NCBI RefSeq assembly: GCF_963576545.1
Contig: NC_083653.1
Location: 15,535,358-15,599,357 of the forward strand
Length of the DNA stretch: 64,000 nt
Direction of reading: 5' to 3'
DNA from: Limanda limanda
Lineage: Eukaryota > Chordata > Actinopteri > Pleuronectiformes > Pleuronectidae
Shown here: positions 42,056 through 55,447 of the stretch, in pieces
Numbering within the stretch: the stretch's first letter is position 1
How the letters are laid out: every line of letters begins with the position of its first letter
Notes under the pieces: model-generated
What the model saw: the letters and a program-made list of their open reading frames with translations, nothing else
What the model was told of the DNA's origin: nothing
Databases searched by the model: none
Made by a program: the position numbers and the translations under genes

Positions 42056-44999
42056 TTCGGTTTGGTTTCACTTTCTCTGCAGCGTTTCTCCCAGAATTAA
42101 TTCAATCTATGGCAGTAGCAGGGATGCACGTGCACCAACGTCAGAGTCACGGTGACAGATTCACAGACTAAAGAGTGAAAGACACATTCTCATGTGAGAG
42201 AAAGAACTGGATTGCAACTGCCGCTGAAACGATGAGGTCGGACTGTCTGTGTTGATGCTAACAACTTTATGGACAATATATGAGCTTGCTGCAAGTGCTG
42301 CTCCACACACCAATAAAATGCAGCAAAATGGAGCATAGTACAACAGATATCTCTTGTGTTATTATTAGAATTGAAATAAAAAATGTTGGTTCATTATGAA
42401 ACTGTAGCGAGACAAATTAGAATACATATGGGTGCCACAGTTTGCTTAATCAATTGGAAACATTGCTTTGACAGGGCGAGACAGGCATTAGCCCTTTTAG
42501 CTGTTGGAGTTTTTCGTTCTTGGTGAAACAAAATGGTTATTTTTCATAGTTGGTTTGTGATACCTCAGTAACTTTCTCTTTGTATATAAAGTAGGTGATT
42601 GCCTTTGTTTGGGCAGTGCAAAAGAAGTTGTGTTGTTTTTACGTGCAAGGATGTTTATTCGATTTTAATAGAACCAAATACAGTAGCTAGTAGTTACTAA
42701 GAAATTGGGAAGGTGTATACATCCAAATGTAGTGGTCTGTAAATACTGTTTCAACCCAATGCAGAAACAAAGTGTTGGTGGAATTATTTTGTTTAAGGGT
42801 GATACCAGCAGGAGACTAGAAAAATGAAGAACTCTCCATTAACTTTGAATTAAAATGACGAGCGACTGCTGTTTTGTTCTTCTTTGCCGTGCCCCTAACG
42901 AAGCTGCAAACACGTCAGCAAAACTGATGTGCTCCATATAGGATGCAAATTCCCACACATTTACATTTCTGAACAGCACAGCGCCCTTTCCTCTCCAAGG
43001 CAGGACTCAGTAGATTTCACCGTCAAACATTGATTAGCAATCTAGGGGGAGAGAGAGAACACGGCTACAAACAGCTGTCACATACCGAGAAAATCAACAC
43101 GAGGAACAAAGGTGCATACAAACGAGTTCAAATTAGTTGTCACGAAGCTGTGGTTTTCGTTTTCATCTCTGACAATTTGTGTCAAAGCATGAATTAGAGT
43201 CTAGCGAAAGGTTAGTTTGCTCATTTGAGGACCTTTGTATTTTCAAGAAACTCGAACGCAATTTGAGTTAAATGTTGATATCACACATCTTCATGAAACT
43301 CTCTCACTGTCACCTGCTGTAACAAGGACATCTCCATTCACTGAACACTGCAACCAAGAAGTGTAAGTGGGCAAACACAGACAGTTTTGGTTTATATCCA
43401 ATGCAGCTTCAATGGACTTTGAGTATAGGACTTAAAAGTATCTATAAAGAGTAGTGTCAGGTCCTCGGAAACAACAATATTAAATCAGACGAGGACAAAC
43501 ACAATGGCCTGTCGGGTCCTTTTAATATAACAATGTTAAAAGAAGTGAAAAAAATACTTGGATCCACAGCAACATTCATGAGAGCTCAGCAGCAGTTGTT
43601 CCAGAAGTAAAAATCCCATTCATTTTTGAAAGAGAGATTTGGATTATCAGCCATAATATTTAACTATCCAAGATAAACATGTTTTTATTCATGATGTGAA
43701 GGACACGTGCTACACTGCCCACATTCCTCAGAAGTAATGTGTGTGATTGGTGGAGCTTACTGTTTCCATGGAACTGCTTACCACAACCACAAATGGTCGT
43801 TCAGTGTCACATAATGTTCACCACAGAGCAACCATGATTTAACCTTCTAGCTTGCTGTGTTGTTTTTAGAGATGAGGAAAATCACTACAACGGAGTTAAA
43901 TTCAAGAAGAAAAGCTTATAAAATAGATAATTTACAATGGTTGATGGGATGTGGAGTTTCTTAACTTGTAAGACTCTTATAATAATTAGTTACACAGTCT
44001 ACTGTTTTTGTTTTCTAATATTATTTTTTTCTCTAAATCCTATTTTATGGTCCAGATTCATCTAGTAGGTAGTTGGTCTGGTTCCAGGCTAAAACTCTGA
44101 AACACTGAAACGTCAATGAAGAAAATTATTCTTCACGAAAGCTGCTCTAAAACTAGGCGGTCACTGTTAAGTGCAATGAGTTCTTCCTTGGATCATGCTC
44201 CTCCCCCTTTTTGTGGAAATCAGTTGAGGCGTTTTCGCGTTGTCTTGATAACGACCAAAAAAAAACATCACAGATGAAAACATAATCTCCTCTGTGTAGG
44301 TAATATTAGACCAACTGCTGCTTCAGGAGACCAACATGCATGTGATGATTTCATGTATGTCCATAAAATCATGGATTGGAAGCAACTGTGTGTATGTGTG
44401 TGTGTGTGCAAGTGTGTAGTGCTGGGAAAGTGTAACCGAACGTGTGCGAGTGATGTGTATGCGTGAGTGCTGGTGCCCAACTGACAGCAGGGTGATAGTG
44501 GAGGTGTGGTTACAGGCCTCACAGTTTCTGTGATGTGCTGTGACACACAGATGGCAGCTGACACAACACAGATAGACTCTGTCCTCTCGCGCCCACTCCT
44601 CCTCCTCCTCCTCCTCCTCAAAAGTGGATGTTCCTTCTCTCATGCGCCTCTATCTTTGTCCTGCCTTCAAATTGAAAATGAAAGCAAAAAAAATGCAAGC
44701 ATCGCTCTCCTTTCCATATATTTGTTTCTCCTTCTTGACCCTGTCTCCCATTTCTCCATCCTTCACACCTTTCCCTCTTGCCCAGGTTTAAGTTAGTAAT
44801 TTTGGACGAAATACAAATGCTGAGCAACAATTTGCTTGAAAATGAAAGTTCAGCAGTCGATTTCAACTTAGTTTTTTTAAGCATAGAGCAGTTTAGGTCA
44901 TGCTGTTGAGATTTCCCCCCCATGCCGCTGCTAATGAACATTCTTGGTAAACATGAGAAATGTTAATTTAAGCAAACGATGCCTATATTTGTGTGCAAA

Positions 45000-45130
45000 T
45001 TGTTTTGCGTGCCCTCCAGGCCAGGGCTGATTCACACAGTAGCCTTGTTTTCCTCGGGCCAATCACAACCTCTCAGCTCATTACTTCTGACAGGAGGCAG
45101 AAGGCTAATGAGGGATTGATTCACTCACAT
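45000..45130. promoter_or_regulatory. Candidate conserved noncoding element
   Basis: Has GGGCCAATCACAACCTCTCA, AGAAGGCTAATGAGGGATTG and ATTCACTCACATTC. Compact and non-repetitive. Confidence 0.25.
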
Positions 45131-46399
45131 TCCCGCTCTCTTCTTGTGCTTGTTCCAGTGACAATATAGAGAAATGACAAAACAGACATGGGACTGCATG
45201 CTAATGTCTCAATGTATTGATGTGTTCTGGTGTAATGACATCTGACTCCAGATGAGCGAGGTGGCAGACTTGGGATTTAAAGGGGAATTCCTGTATTTCT
45301 CAACCCGGGGCCGATGTTTATAAATGTGAGTGTGTAAAAGTGAATGACACTTACAAAAACTCTTGGAATCGGTCCACTAAATCACTGGCTACAATGTTAT
45401 CTTATTGGGAAACTGGGACAGTCCACAAAACGTCCACTTAAAGTGCTTTTTCACCAGTAAAAGGCTTAAATTGTTATTGTTATTCTCCTCATTCGCTCTT
45501 CAATTTGTAAGAGCTCTTCGTCCCTCTACTCTGACTGAAACAAGTAGAGAAGACCATCGAAGTAAAATGCTTCATTAACATTGTTAACATCTCAAAATGA
45601 CTCAGCCATTGTAGTTTCTCTCGCTAAAATCCTCCCTCCAACTTTCTCTCACTCATGGTTCCACCTCTGTCTTCCTGCAGCAACACAAGTCTCAATAGAC
45701 TAACTGTAAAGTAAGAGGAGACCGTGTTTATGCACCGATATCCTCAAATATTTAATGCCCAAACTTTTATACAGAAATAACATTTTATTTCAATGTGACT
45801 TTCTACAACACCAAAGAACACTCCACAATAGATCATAAATAGCACATAGCATTATGTTGTAATGAAAAAAAGAGTACAAAACATCAAAGACAAGTTATTT
45901 CAAATCAGATATTGTCACCATATAGCCTAGATAACTCTGATTCACACTCCCAACACAGTAGGTGGCCATCTGCCACAGGACTGAACAAAGAAGGAGAAGC
46001 TATCACATATCAAGGGTAATGAGAGATACAGTACCAAATGAGGAAGAAGTGAGATATTGAAAAACACATTGGTTGCCACCTGCCAATAAACCAACAAAGA
46101 AGAAGAAGAATGAGCTATAACACAAAATCTAAAATTGAAGAGCAGATCTAATAAGAACTGTTATGCGTGGAGGACTGATCTCAACAGATGTGTTTTGAGT
46201 TTGTGGTGTGAGGTGGCAGAGAGGTTCTGAGTTGTGGTGCAGAGCAGCTGAGGCCGTGTCCCACAGTGCTGAGTCTAAATGTGTGGAAATTAATTTATAA
46301 TAAAAATCAGCAGAGAATAGAAAAAATCAAAGAGTGTGAATTAAATAAAAATAAAAAAACAATATGCCGCCATGCGAGTTGCTCTGTGAAGCCGTACCT

Positions 46400-46640
46400 A
46401 GGCACCACAGTGCTAAATGCTAACATCAGCATGCTAATATGCTCAAAAATACAAATATTTGACTTCTTCAGCATTTTAAGTTTGCAAATTAGCATAAGAG
46501 CATTTGCCAACAAGGACCACACATTAGGAACAGCTGAGGGCCATTGGAATGTCATTAGTTTTACAAGTATTTGTTCATGAATTATTCGATAAATTAACAA
46601 TTTGACCTGCCAGTGGCGTTCGTTGAAAGGCTGGTGGATC
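46400..46640 (+). mobile_element. Family II repeat, plus copy
   Basis: AAATGCTAACATCAGCATGC, AATTAGCATAAGAGC, GGAACAGCTGAGGGCCATTG, GAATGTCATTAGTTTTACAA and TTTGACCTGCCAGTGGCG are in family II order. Confidence 0.65.
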
Positions 46641-47010
46641 AGCGGGGGGCGTAAGTGTCTTCACCAAGCATCACGACAATCAAGCCAATCGTCCTAGAAA
46701 CATTTCACTTAAAATCCTAAATGGCAGCCCCCACAGCTGTGACGATTAAAACCAAATGCGACATTTTCGATTTGGATGCGAACTGAAGATGTTCCTTGTT
46801 TGTTTTTTTAAAACAGAAACCTTGTGTATCCGAGGTGGGCAGCAGAAACAGAATGCAGGGCAGACCGAGAGATGGCGTTCTTGCGAGAGAGAGAGAGAGA
46901 TAGCTAGCTGGGGTGTTGCAGGGATTAATGTGAATTTGTAACTTAAGGGCATGAGTTGCTGCTTGATAGAATCTAGAGCATCAGCTCCTTTCTGCAGGCA
47001 ATGTTACGCA

Positions 47011-47035
47011 TTTTTTTTTTTTTTTTTTTTTTTTT
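47011..47035. repeat. T25 homopolymer
   Basis: 25 consecutive T. Could be the reversed tail of an old retroposon; no body recognised. Confidence 0.95.
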
Positions 47036-47556
47036 ACAAACTTGCTTAAATTGCATCCCAATACACACACTCACTTTTTAAAGGTTACGGTTTTGTTGTT
47101 GTTGTTGTTGTGGGCCTATGTGGGGTAAGCGTGACTAACAGCTTAAATGAGTGCAGGTATTTTTAATATCCTGTCTAATCAGGAACTTCCATAACGAGCT
47201 GTGTGCATCTCAAGGCCTTTAATAGCTTTATGTGCTATTGTTACGCAGCCAGTGTCTTTATGTCGTTGCCGTGTGGTTGTAACGGCTGTGATGCACTCCT
47301 CTGGCTCTTAATGGATCTTCTTGTCAGCATTGAGATGCATAGAGCCCGATTGGTTTTGTTATCTGATCGAGAGGTGTGTGTATTTGTGTGTGTGTATGTG
47401 TGTGTGTGTGTGTGTTTACTCTCCTCCCTCTGACTCTCCACCCTCATTACTCACTCCATATACGCTGTAGTCTGTATCTCAGGGGAAATGGATATGTGTC
47501 AGTATTTCAAACACTGTCAGCCCATCAAACCCAGTTTATCGTGTGAGTGTGTCAGC

Positions 47557-47588
<32 letters not shown>

Positions 47589-47725
47589 AATAGGAGAGAG
47601 ATATGAAGATAAGTGTGGTTCATCATCCACAATCCCTTGTAGCTAACCTTATTAGTGAATTGGTGGAGATGCGGGAGGCTCCTTGTTTATGATTAGATTG
47701 CATCATCACATAATGTATAGCCTAA

Positions 47726-47733
47726 ATATTATA

Positions 47734-47783
<50 letters not shown>
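47726..47783. repeat. (AT)n microsatellite
   Basis: About 58 bp of AT with one G interruption; can extrude as a cruciform. Confidence 0.95.
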
Positions 47784-47785
<2 letters not shown>

Positions 47786-47904
47786 CAATACAGACAACTG
47801 GTGCGCTATATAGTACATGGTGGTATTTGAGGTCAGCTTAAAAAGGAAGACATTGGTCAACAATTTTCTTTCATTCTGTAATCGTATACTAAAGATGACC
47901 ACAT

Positions 47905-48110
47905 GACTGCTCCTCAAAAGTGAAGCCAAACCATATTTTTCGCCACCTAGTGACTGGCTGCAGAATACGTAATAAATAATTATTTTATCTCTTTGTAGGT
48001 ATTTGTTATTACACTGATGTTTGATTTTACTTGGTTATTTTAAGATGTATTATTTTATTGACTTATAAAACTTAGACTGACTCACGGAGGACGTAGATAT
48101 AAGCCTTCCA
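47905..48110 (+). mobile_element. Family I repeat, plus copy (diverged)
   Basis: CAAAAGTGAAGCCAAACCAT, CACCTAGTGACTGGCTGCAG and ATTACACTGATGTTTGATTT. The middle of the consensus is missing. Confidence 0.6.
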
Positions 48111-49399
48111 ACTTAATATACAGTCTTTGATTAAAACAACGTGCTGAATATCTTATTCATATGTTTGACATTTACTTCTCGTTGCTGTAGCACGCCGCTC
48201 CATCGTGGCTGCCTCATAAACAGAAAAACAAGACACACACATCAGGACTTAAGACAAACATGCAACTGAGCAAATCTAGCGGAATGCTGCATAATGCTTG
48301 CATCTTTACTGCATCCATTAACTTTTATGGTCTGTGACCCAGATGTATATTTCCGAGTCAATGTTATGGAGAGAGGGCCCCGGGATAATATGTGCCTATG
48401 TGCCACATTTTCTGAGCTCGGCGTGGTTGACATCATCACAGAGCAAATTATTCTTCGTTGGTGAAGCTCTCGCTCAAACACAATCCATTCTGTTCTTGAA
48501 AAGGACAGAGATAGATTTAGAAAACAGGGTATTTTTGGTTTCCTGCTGTGGTCTTCTTGACTCTCTTGTCTTCCTCCTTTGCTTTTTGGAGATGAAGAAT
48601 ATCAACTATTTTTAGAAAGTTGAATCTAAAATCATTTCTCAAGGATACTTCGATAAAGATAAAGAGCTAAGTGATCTCCCAGCAAAGTCAAAGGTGTTAG
48701 CCATGCTTTGGGACATCAGGTGAAATGCTTCTTCATAACTGATCATGTGCACTCATGTTGCAACAGGGCTGGCAGAGCGGGACATTGCCTGGGGCCGGAG
48801 CTGAGGAGGGCTCCCTTAGAATGGATGATAATGTTTGTCCACAGCAACGACAATTATGTGAAAGCCCCTTAAATTATATTATCGGCTATTTACACGAGAG
48901 ACTGCAATAAAAAGAAGCCTAATGAGGCCCCATACCAACAGCTTTGTAATTTCTGAGGTTTGGTTGAAGACTAGAATGTCTAAATGTGTGTGCAAGATGA
49001 GCCTGGGATGGTGGTGGTACTTTGCACTCTCTACTTTGCTATTTTTATAGCATTTTCTTCATAATGTGATTCCAGAAAAATCATTTGAAGATTTGAATGA
49101 TGTGATTTGGTATCATGTTTTTCTTGGGTTATCTTCTTGTTTGATGTTTTTGTCAAACACAAAACAGCAGCCTTGTCCTTTTCAATCAGATTTTTGATAC
49201 ACACAGCAGAGACAAAGTAAGAACAACAATATGCTCTGACCTACCCACTGTGACATAGCGTAGGAAACCTCCTCATAGGCGAGTGGGGAGGGGGAAGTTT
49301 TCCGCGAATCACCGAAATGACAGCAGATTTAAAGTTTGAGCGTCTTCCCCATGTTCCTCTGCCCACTCCAACCGGTTGAGGCAGATTGAGTCTAAATCT

Positions 49400-49556
49400 A
49401 TATATTTCTTCATGTTTTTTCTCTCTGCTTGTTCATTGTTGGAACTGTTGGGAGTTCCCTATAATTGTTTAGGTCTCACCCTTACTATGTAAATTGCCTT
49501 GAGATTATGCGTGTTATGAATTGGCGCTATCCAAATAAAATTGAATGAATTCAATA
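49400..49556 (+). mobile_element. LINE-like 3' end, plus strand
   Basis: ATGTAAATTGCCTTGAGATT, TGAATTGGCGCTATCCAAAT and AAAATTGAATGAATTCAATA form the conserved 3' tail of a fish LINE/SINE group. Confidence 0.7.
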
Positions 49557-50103
49557 GCATTGTGAATGAATGAGATGTAGAGAAGTCTTAATTAACCCTT
49601 GGGGCGCATTGAGGAAATTTTTTTTCCATGAAGGAAGGAGTTTTAAAACGCAGCCCTGAGGGTTAAGCTACCAACCAATGGGAACTATTCTAAGGTATTT
49701 GTTGTATTTTGTACATTGACATATTTTTATAAAGTAGGAGAAGTAAAGGTTTTTTGCCGTGGCAACAAATTTGGTATCTTGACATCCCTGGTAGGTTGAA
49801 AACTGGTATATTAAGTACCTTCAGTTTATTATGTGCATTAGGAGCAGACAAGCAGGTGGGGAGACGACAAATCCATCCAAAATTCTCTAACGTGTTCTTT
49901 TCCTGATGGGCGAGTGAAGAGGAATGCACAGAGATGGTCCTCTTCTTTACCAATGCGATGACGTTTACACCTTGACATGGGATTCAAATTGTGTCCTGCG
50001 ATGCACCAGTCACAGCACATGCTGCACAAGGATGTTTTTCTTTATCCAGATTTCAGACTCAGAGGGAAATCTGTTTGCCAGTCTGGCCGGTATCTTTCAT
50101 TCG

Positions 50104-50253
<150 letters not shown>

Positions 50254-50712
50254 ATCATCCAAACGGTCTTCCTTCTGTCTCCCTCTCTCACGACACTGAA
50301 GCACACAATCATTGTTTGTTCTGTTGTAATCCTGCAGCAGCATTTTCCAGATGATTGTCCCCGCATGGTAAAACAAGCCCTGTCAGGAGCTACAGCCGAT
50401 TACATGGCTTCATGCAGAGATCAGTCCTTGTGTATAAACACTGAAGAAAGAGAGGGAGGAAAAATAAACAATCGATGCAGCGCAACACGTTGACGGATAA
50501 ACTCCTACACTGTCTTAGTGACAATAAGGAAAAAGCTCTGTCTGCCTTTCCTGTATGACGGAGAGATTCAGAGGAAAAGGAGGAGAGATTTCCTCATTGT
50601 TTTTGTAATGAATGCAGTATTTTCATTCTTCCTCTGTCTATCTCTCTCTCTCTCTCTCTCTCTGTCTCTCCTCCATCTCATCTGCCATGGAGACATAATT
50701 GAACAATATACT

Positions 50713-50887
50713 CGATCTGCAGCGATGAAACCGTGACACCTAGATGAACAATCTTTATTTTCTAGAGGTTGATGCTTGACTTTTTTTTATGCACCGTTAT
50801 CATTCGCATTGAACTTCCGGCAGTTGCCGTGTAAATAGCAATAAAAATGTGTCCTTGTCAACGCGCAACAATGGCAAGAAGTCTCTC
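50713..50887 (+). repeat. Inverted repeat copy A (175 bp)
   Basis: The sequence from CGATCTGCAGCG to GCAAGAAGTCTCTC is found again, reverse-complemented, at 54590-54763. By eye the two copies differ by a single-base indel in an A run (AATAAAAATG here against AATAAAATG there). A perfect 7-bp hairpin (GATTCTC, loop 7, GAGAATC, 50888-50908) begins right at the inner edge. Homology stops abruptly at both ends. I do not recognise the sequence as a known repeat or exon, and no target-site duplication is visible. Confidence 0.92.
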
Positions 50888-51664
50888 GATTCTCCCACTC
50901 AGAGAATCTTTTTAGTGTCAGTTCTAATGTCATGGTTCATATTAAAAGCTGGATGGTAAATCAGTCATGTAATGAATTTAATCAGATTTGTGACCTCTGA
51001 GACAGTCGCAGACGTCGACTTTCCTCTGACCTGCACTTGTTCGCTTTCATCAAAAACTCCTGACTCATTTGACGGCTCGGTAGCCGTGCCGTGTTTACAT
51101 TAATGGCCCCTTAAAACCCCTCCTCTTGATCCGCCGCTCGCTAAAAGACATGGGGGTCTCACTTGAGCAAGCCATTATCTGACAAAGTTAGACTGGCTGT
51201 GGTGGTTCGGGCTTATTTTACATATTCGTCTGTGCTTCTCTCAGATCAGATCATTTGAAGCGCACAAAGTCCTCAGAGAAGATTACCTTCGATTTGTAGG
51301 GTTGGATTGTTTTAGGTAATTTTAAAGCTGTGAACACAATAATGACGTATGATCGCCTTGTGAACCCGTGAGGCTTAACAAACAGCTGCTTATTTACACA
51401 TGCAACTGACACTGATCATCTAAATTATCAGTATTTGTCTAGTTTCAGCTCTGTTCCTGGTAACTGATGGTAATGATTGGTTCTGTAGCAGCTAAGTGCT
51501 CTATCGGGCCCTGGCATTAACATTCACTCGGACATATCTGATCCTGAGTGGTCAGCTCTAGGTCTGTCTGTTCACACCTGGTAGTAAAATACATCCGTCT
51601 CCTGTGACCACTTGGGATTGGATCTCACTTCCCTGCTCTACATGCAACTAGAAGGGCACTCTGA

Positions 51665-51760
51665 GAGAGGATACCTCCGACAAGGCTAATGCCATATCTC
51701 GCAATATTTTAAAAAGTGAAAAACATCCAGAATCCATCCCCTTATTCGACCTGCCTTGGT
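51665..51760 (+). mobile_element. Family III-like scrap
   Basis: GGATACCTCCGACAAGGCTA, ATGCCATATCTCGCAATATT and CATCCAGAATCC match part of a fish repeat consensus related to 12715-13035. Confidence 0.5.
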
Positions 51761-52859
51761 CAGTGTTTATAGTGTGGCTACAAATTAATGAAGTATCGGA
51801 CACTGTGAAGTGGAAAATTACTTTGGGTTCATTATGAAACTTTGTGTCAGAAATTTCAGATGAGTAGCTGTGTTCACCGGCTAGATGCTAACTTGTCCTT
51901 TGGCTGTTTTGCTGATCTCGAAAATTTGCACTCAAAGCAACATGTTATCAATTTTACTAAGCCACAGCGCCCTCTGCAGCCACATGCCGTGTTCGATTCT
52001 GTTGGGCTCCTTGTCTGAGCGATGAAATGCTTTTCATGTAGAGAAATAACAGAGCGTAACAATCTGTTGACCGGTGCCGTCCGACTCACTGAGACTCAAC
52101 TGAGCGAGTGATATTACCCTTGAGCCACCGGCTTTATGAACAAAAAGATTTACAGCTGAAACAAATTCACCAAACTCTTTCCGAATTCCTCATATTTTAA
52201 AAGTTTCCTCTCTGAATATAGATGTTAAACGCTGGTGTTAATGACTTCTCAGTCTCAGCGTTTCTCTTGGGCCTGATTCCGAAACAATTTAGGCTGCGAT
52301 CATCAGTTACACACTTCTCACCGGAGATTCCACCTGATCACCGAAGTTGCACAGAGCAGGAGAACAGGTGTTCAGGATGAGGAGAAGGAATGAAAGCAGC
52401 TAATTGTGGAGCTGCCATTTTTAGATTTAAAGAAAAAGTTGCGTAGTGTTTCTTTAAAAGCAGTTGCTTTAAAGTCGATTAGAGAAGTGCGATTGAGCCA
52501 AAATGTGGGATCAAACTTTGCAAATGAAAACGCTCAAATGAGCCGAGGAAAAGTTATTGCCGTTCTTACTTTGTTGTGTTTTCAGTCAAGTTTTAAGGAG
52601 AAAACATAAGATTGAAAACCACATTACAGGATCTGAGTGATTTTAGTCTTTCTTGTCTTTAATCTATTTTCCTCACGGCCCGCCCGCAGTTTGCTGTAGT
52701 TCCCTTTGGCCTCATGTCTTAGCCCCTAATCAGCTTCACTCTGCGCTGTCTGACCCTCACAGCTCTGCACCTCCTGTGATGTGGTCCGAGGGGTAATTAC
52801 ATCTGCCAGAGAATGAGACATGTGTTAGTCCTTCTATATCAGTAGGGCTCAGCTACTCA

Positions 52860-53014
<155 letters not shown>

Positions 53015-54558
53015 CGATGCTACTTGGCACACTGAGTGTTCCGAGTCCACCTTTTCTCAGAGTGTCTTCTTTGTCTCTCTCTCGGACTGCCAGTCAATTT
53101 AAACCCTTCTCATCGACCGCTGTTGCCAAGGACATGATCAGACCCCTGAAGCGAATATTCCCGACGGCTAATTCGCTCGTCTCCTCTTGTGCTTCATCTC
53201 GCGGCCTTCTCACAGGAAGCTGGATGCATCCGGCGCTTCCAGGTGTCATTTAAATTCAGCCTAACTTTTAAAAAAAGGAGCTGAAGCAGTGAAACATCTG
53301 CAGTTGGAAAAAAACATCTTTCCACACATGTACGTCTTTTGCAGGAGTGCTTTGTGAAGAAGTGAATATGAAAGTAACAGGAGCAGACACCTGATGAAGT
53401 TCCTTGACCCCTGTGGGAAAATCACACTTCAAAAAATTGCCTCTAAATTGACAGTGTGGGGGGGTCTTCGTTTCTTAAGCGTTTGAAGTGTAAGGTTTCT
53501 TCTCCCGAGGGACGCGTGGGTTTTCATGTAAACGTGTTTCTTTCTTTTATAACAAAGAGACAACCTTGATTAAGGCGGCTCGCTGTTGTCTGAAAGGACG
53601 TGTGTGTGTTGTAATCACAGATCCTGGATCCATTTGCGTCTCTTTAATGAAGCCCACTCCAGCTGGAAGGCTGTCGGCGTGGCTGCTTTGATCAGTGGCC
53701 CGTGGACACAGGATTTGCCGCGCTAACACACTGCGCTAATGGAGCCACAGGGCAAAAGAAACACACACAAACACATGTCTGAACACTCACAAATGCAAAT
53801 GTGACAAATAAACACATAAACACACCCACACCCTCCACTTCTGACAAGGGCACGGCCCTGCGATGGAGCATCTTCTTGTCATGCAGCCCATTGTGTCGGG
53901 GCCCTTTCATCTGTCTGTTTGTGCTGGTTCGGGTCGGTTGAGTTTTCCGGCGCAGCGGTGAAGTCTCTGCCAAGGGGGGGTGGGCGGGGGGGGGACTCAC
54001 CGAGGAAGGTCCGGAGCTCGGCATTGACACACAACCCAGCTCTAGAGAGTAATGGCTTGTAGCTCCCAACATATGTTGCTTTGGGTAATTGCTTTAATTG
54101 CTGTCATTGTACGTAATGGTCGGTCTTTTTCATCTTCCCTGGTGGTGGAGGCATTCTGCTAATTACATCTGTCAGGCCTGCAGCTAAAACCAGCATTTCT
54201 CTGCGAATTCAGACCAGTGGGAGCAAAAACATCTGAATGTTCCTGCATACTGTTGATGTGTGTGTGTGTATAAATGAGACTGCATTGTGGCAGAATCATT
54301 TACAAACTCCTCATGTGGATCTTTTTTACGTAAGTGGCGTCATTATATCAGTCAAGTATGAACCTCGATGTGGATCTTATCTAATTTTTCACAATTTAAG
54401 ATGTTTTCTTCCTCTTTTACACCAAACCTGGGAGGAAAACATGGGTACTTCAAACGCACAAAAAGCAGCTTGACTAATTTCAAATTGCTGGTAGAGGAGT
54501 TTGGCTTTCTGTGCTGTGAGTCAGGACCGTCGTCACAAACCTTTAGGACACTGTGAAG

Positions 54559-54585
54559 CTCTCTCTTCACAATGTGAAGAGAGAG
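54559..54585. repeat. Perfect 12-bp hairpin with 3-base loop
   Basis: Arms 54559-54570 and 54574-54585 are exact reverse complements around AAT. It is placed just inside copy B of the inverted repeat pair. Such hairpins can mark replication slippage or template-switch junctions; that role here is inference. Confidence 0.85.
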
Positions 54586-54589
54586 AAAA

Positions 54590-54763
54590 GAGAGACTTCT
54601 TGCCATTGTTGCGCGTTGACAAGGACACATTTTATTGCTATTTACACGGCAACTGCCGGAAGTTCAATGCGAATGATAACGGTGCATAAAAAAAAGTCAA
54701 GCATCAACCTCTAGAAAATAAAGATTGTTCATCTAGGTGTCACGGTTTCATCGCTGCAGATCG
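54590..54763 (-). repeat. Inverted repeat copy B (174 bp)
   Basis: Reverse complement of the copy at 50713-50887, one base shorter in the A run. The spacer between copies is about 3.7 kb and contains a GT array of about 147 bp. A perfect 12-bp hairpin with a 3-base loop (54559-54585, CTCTCTCTTCAC / GTGAAGAGAGAG) ends four bases from its inner edge. High identity implies a recent event, ongoing gene conversion, or an assembly artefact. Confidence 0.92.
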
Positions 54764-54959
54764 GGGCCAGAGCCGATAAAAACCTGGTTCTACCACAGAG
54801 TCCATTGGACCTGGGAGTGAATGCCAAATGTATTCATTCCTATGCAGACAAAAGCCCACTTTACCTCGGATAAAATAAAAAAACAGTATATATAGGAGCA
54901 CTAACAGATAGCACTTTGTAGTTTGGCTTTCTTGAAGAAAATTGTACTTGCTTCATTCT

Positions 54960-55066
54960 TGTTGTTCTGGGTTTGTACCCTCATGGTTGAGTGCACTTAT
55001 TGTTAGTCGCTTCTATATAAAAGCGTCACCCCTAACCCTAATGAAATGTAATGTAATATAAAAAAG
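54960..55066 (+). mobile_element. SINE tail remnant
   Basis: GCACTTATTGTTAGTCGCTT, ATAAAAGCGTC and ATGAAATGTAATGTAATAT resemble the 3' end of the SINE at 31405. It includes a telomere-like CCCTAACCCTAA by chance or decay. It sits 120 bp left of a kelch exon. Confidence 0.6.
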
Positions 55067-55123
55067 CCAGATGTTACTGTACGTTGTTCTTTTTGACCAG
55101 TGGGGACTGTCATAACTTTTTAA

Positions 55124-55447
<324 letters not shown>

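Noticed and set aside
55030..55045. Interstitial telomere repeat
   Set aside because: Only two CCCTAA-like units inside a SINE tail; chance similarity.
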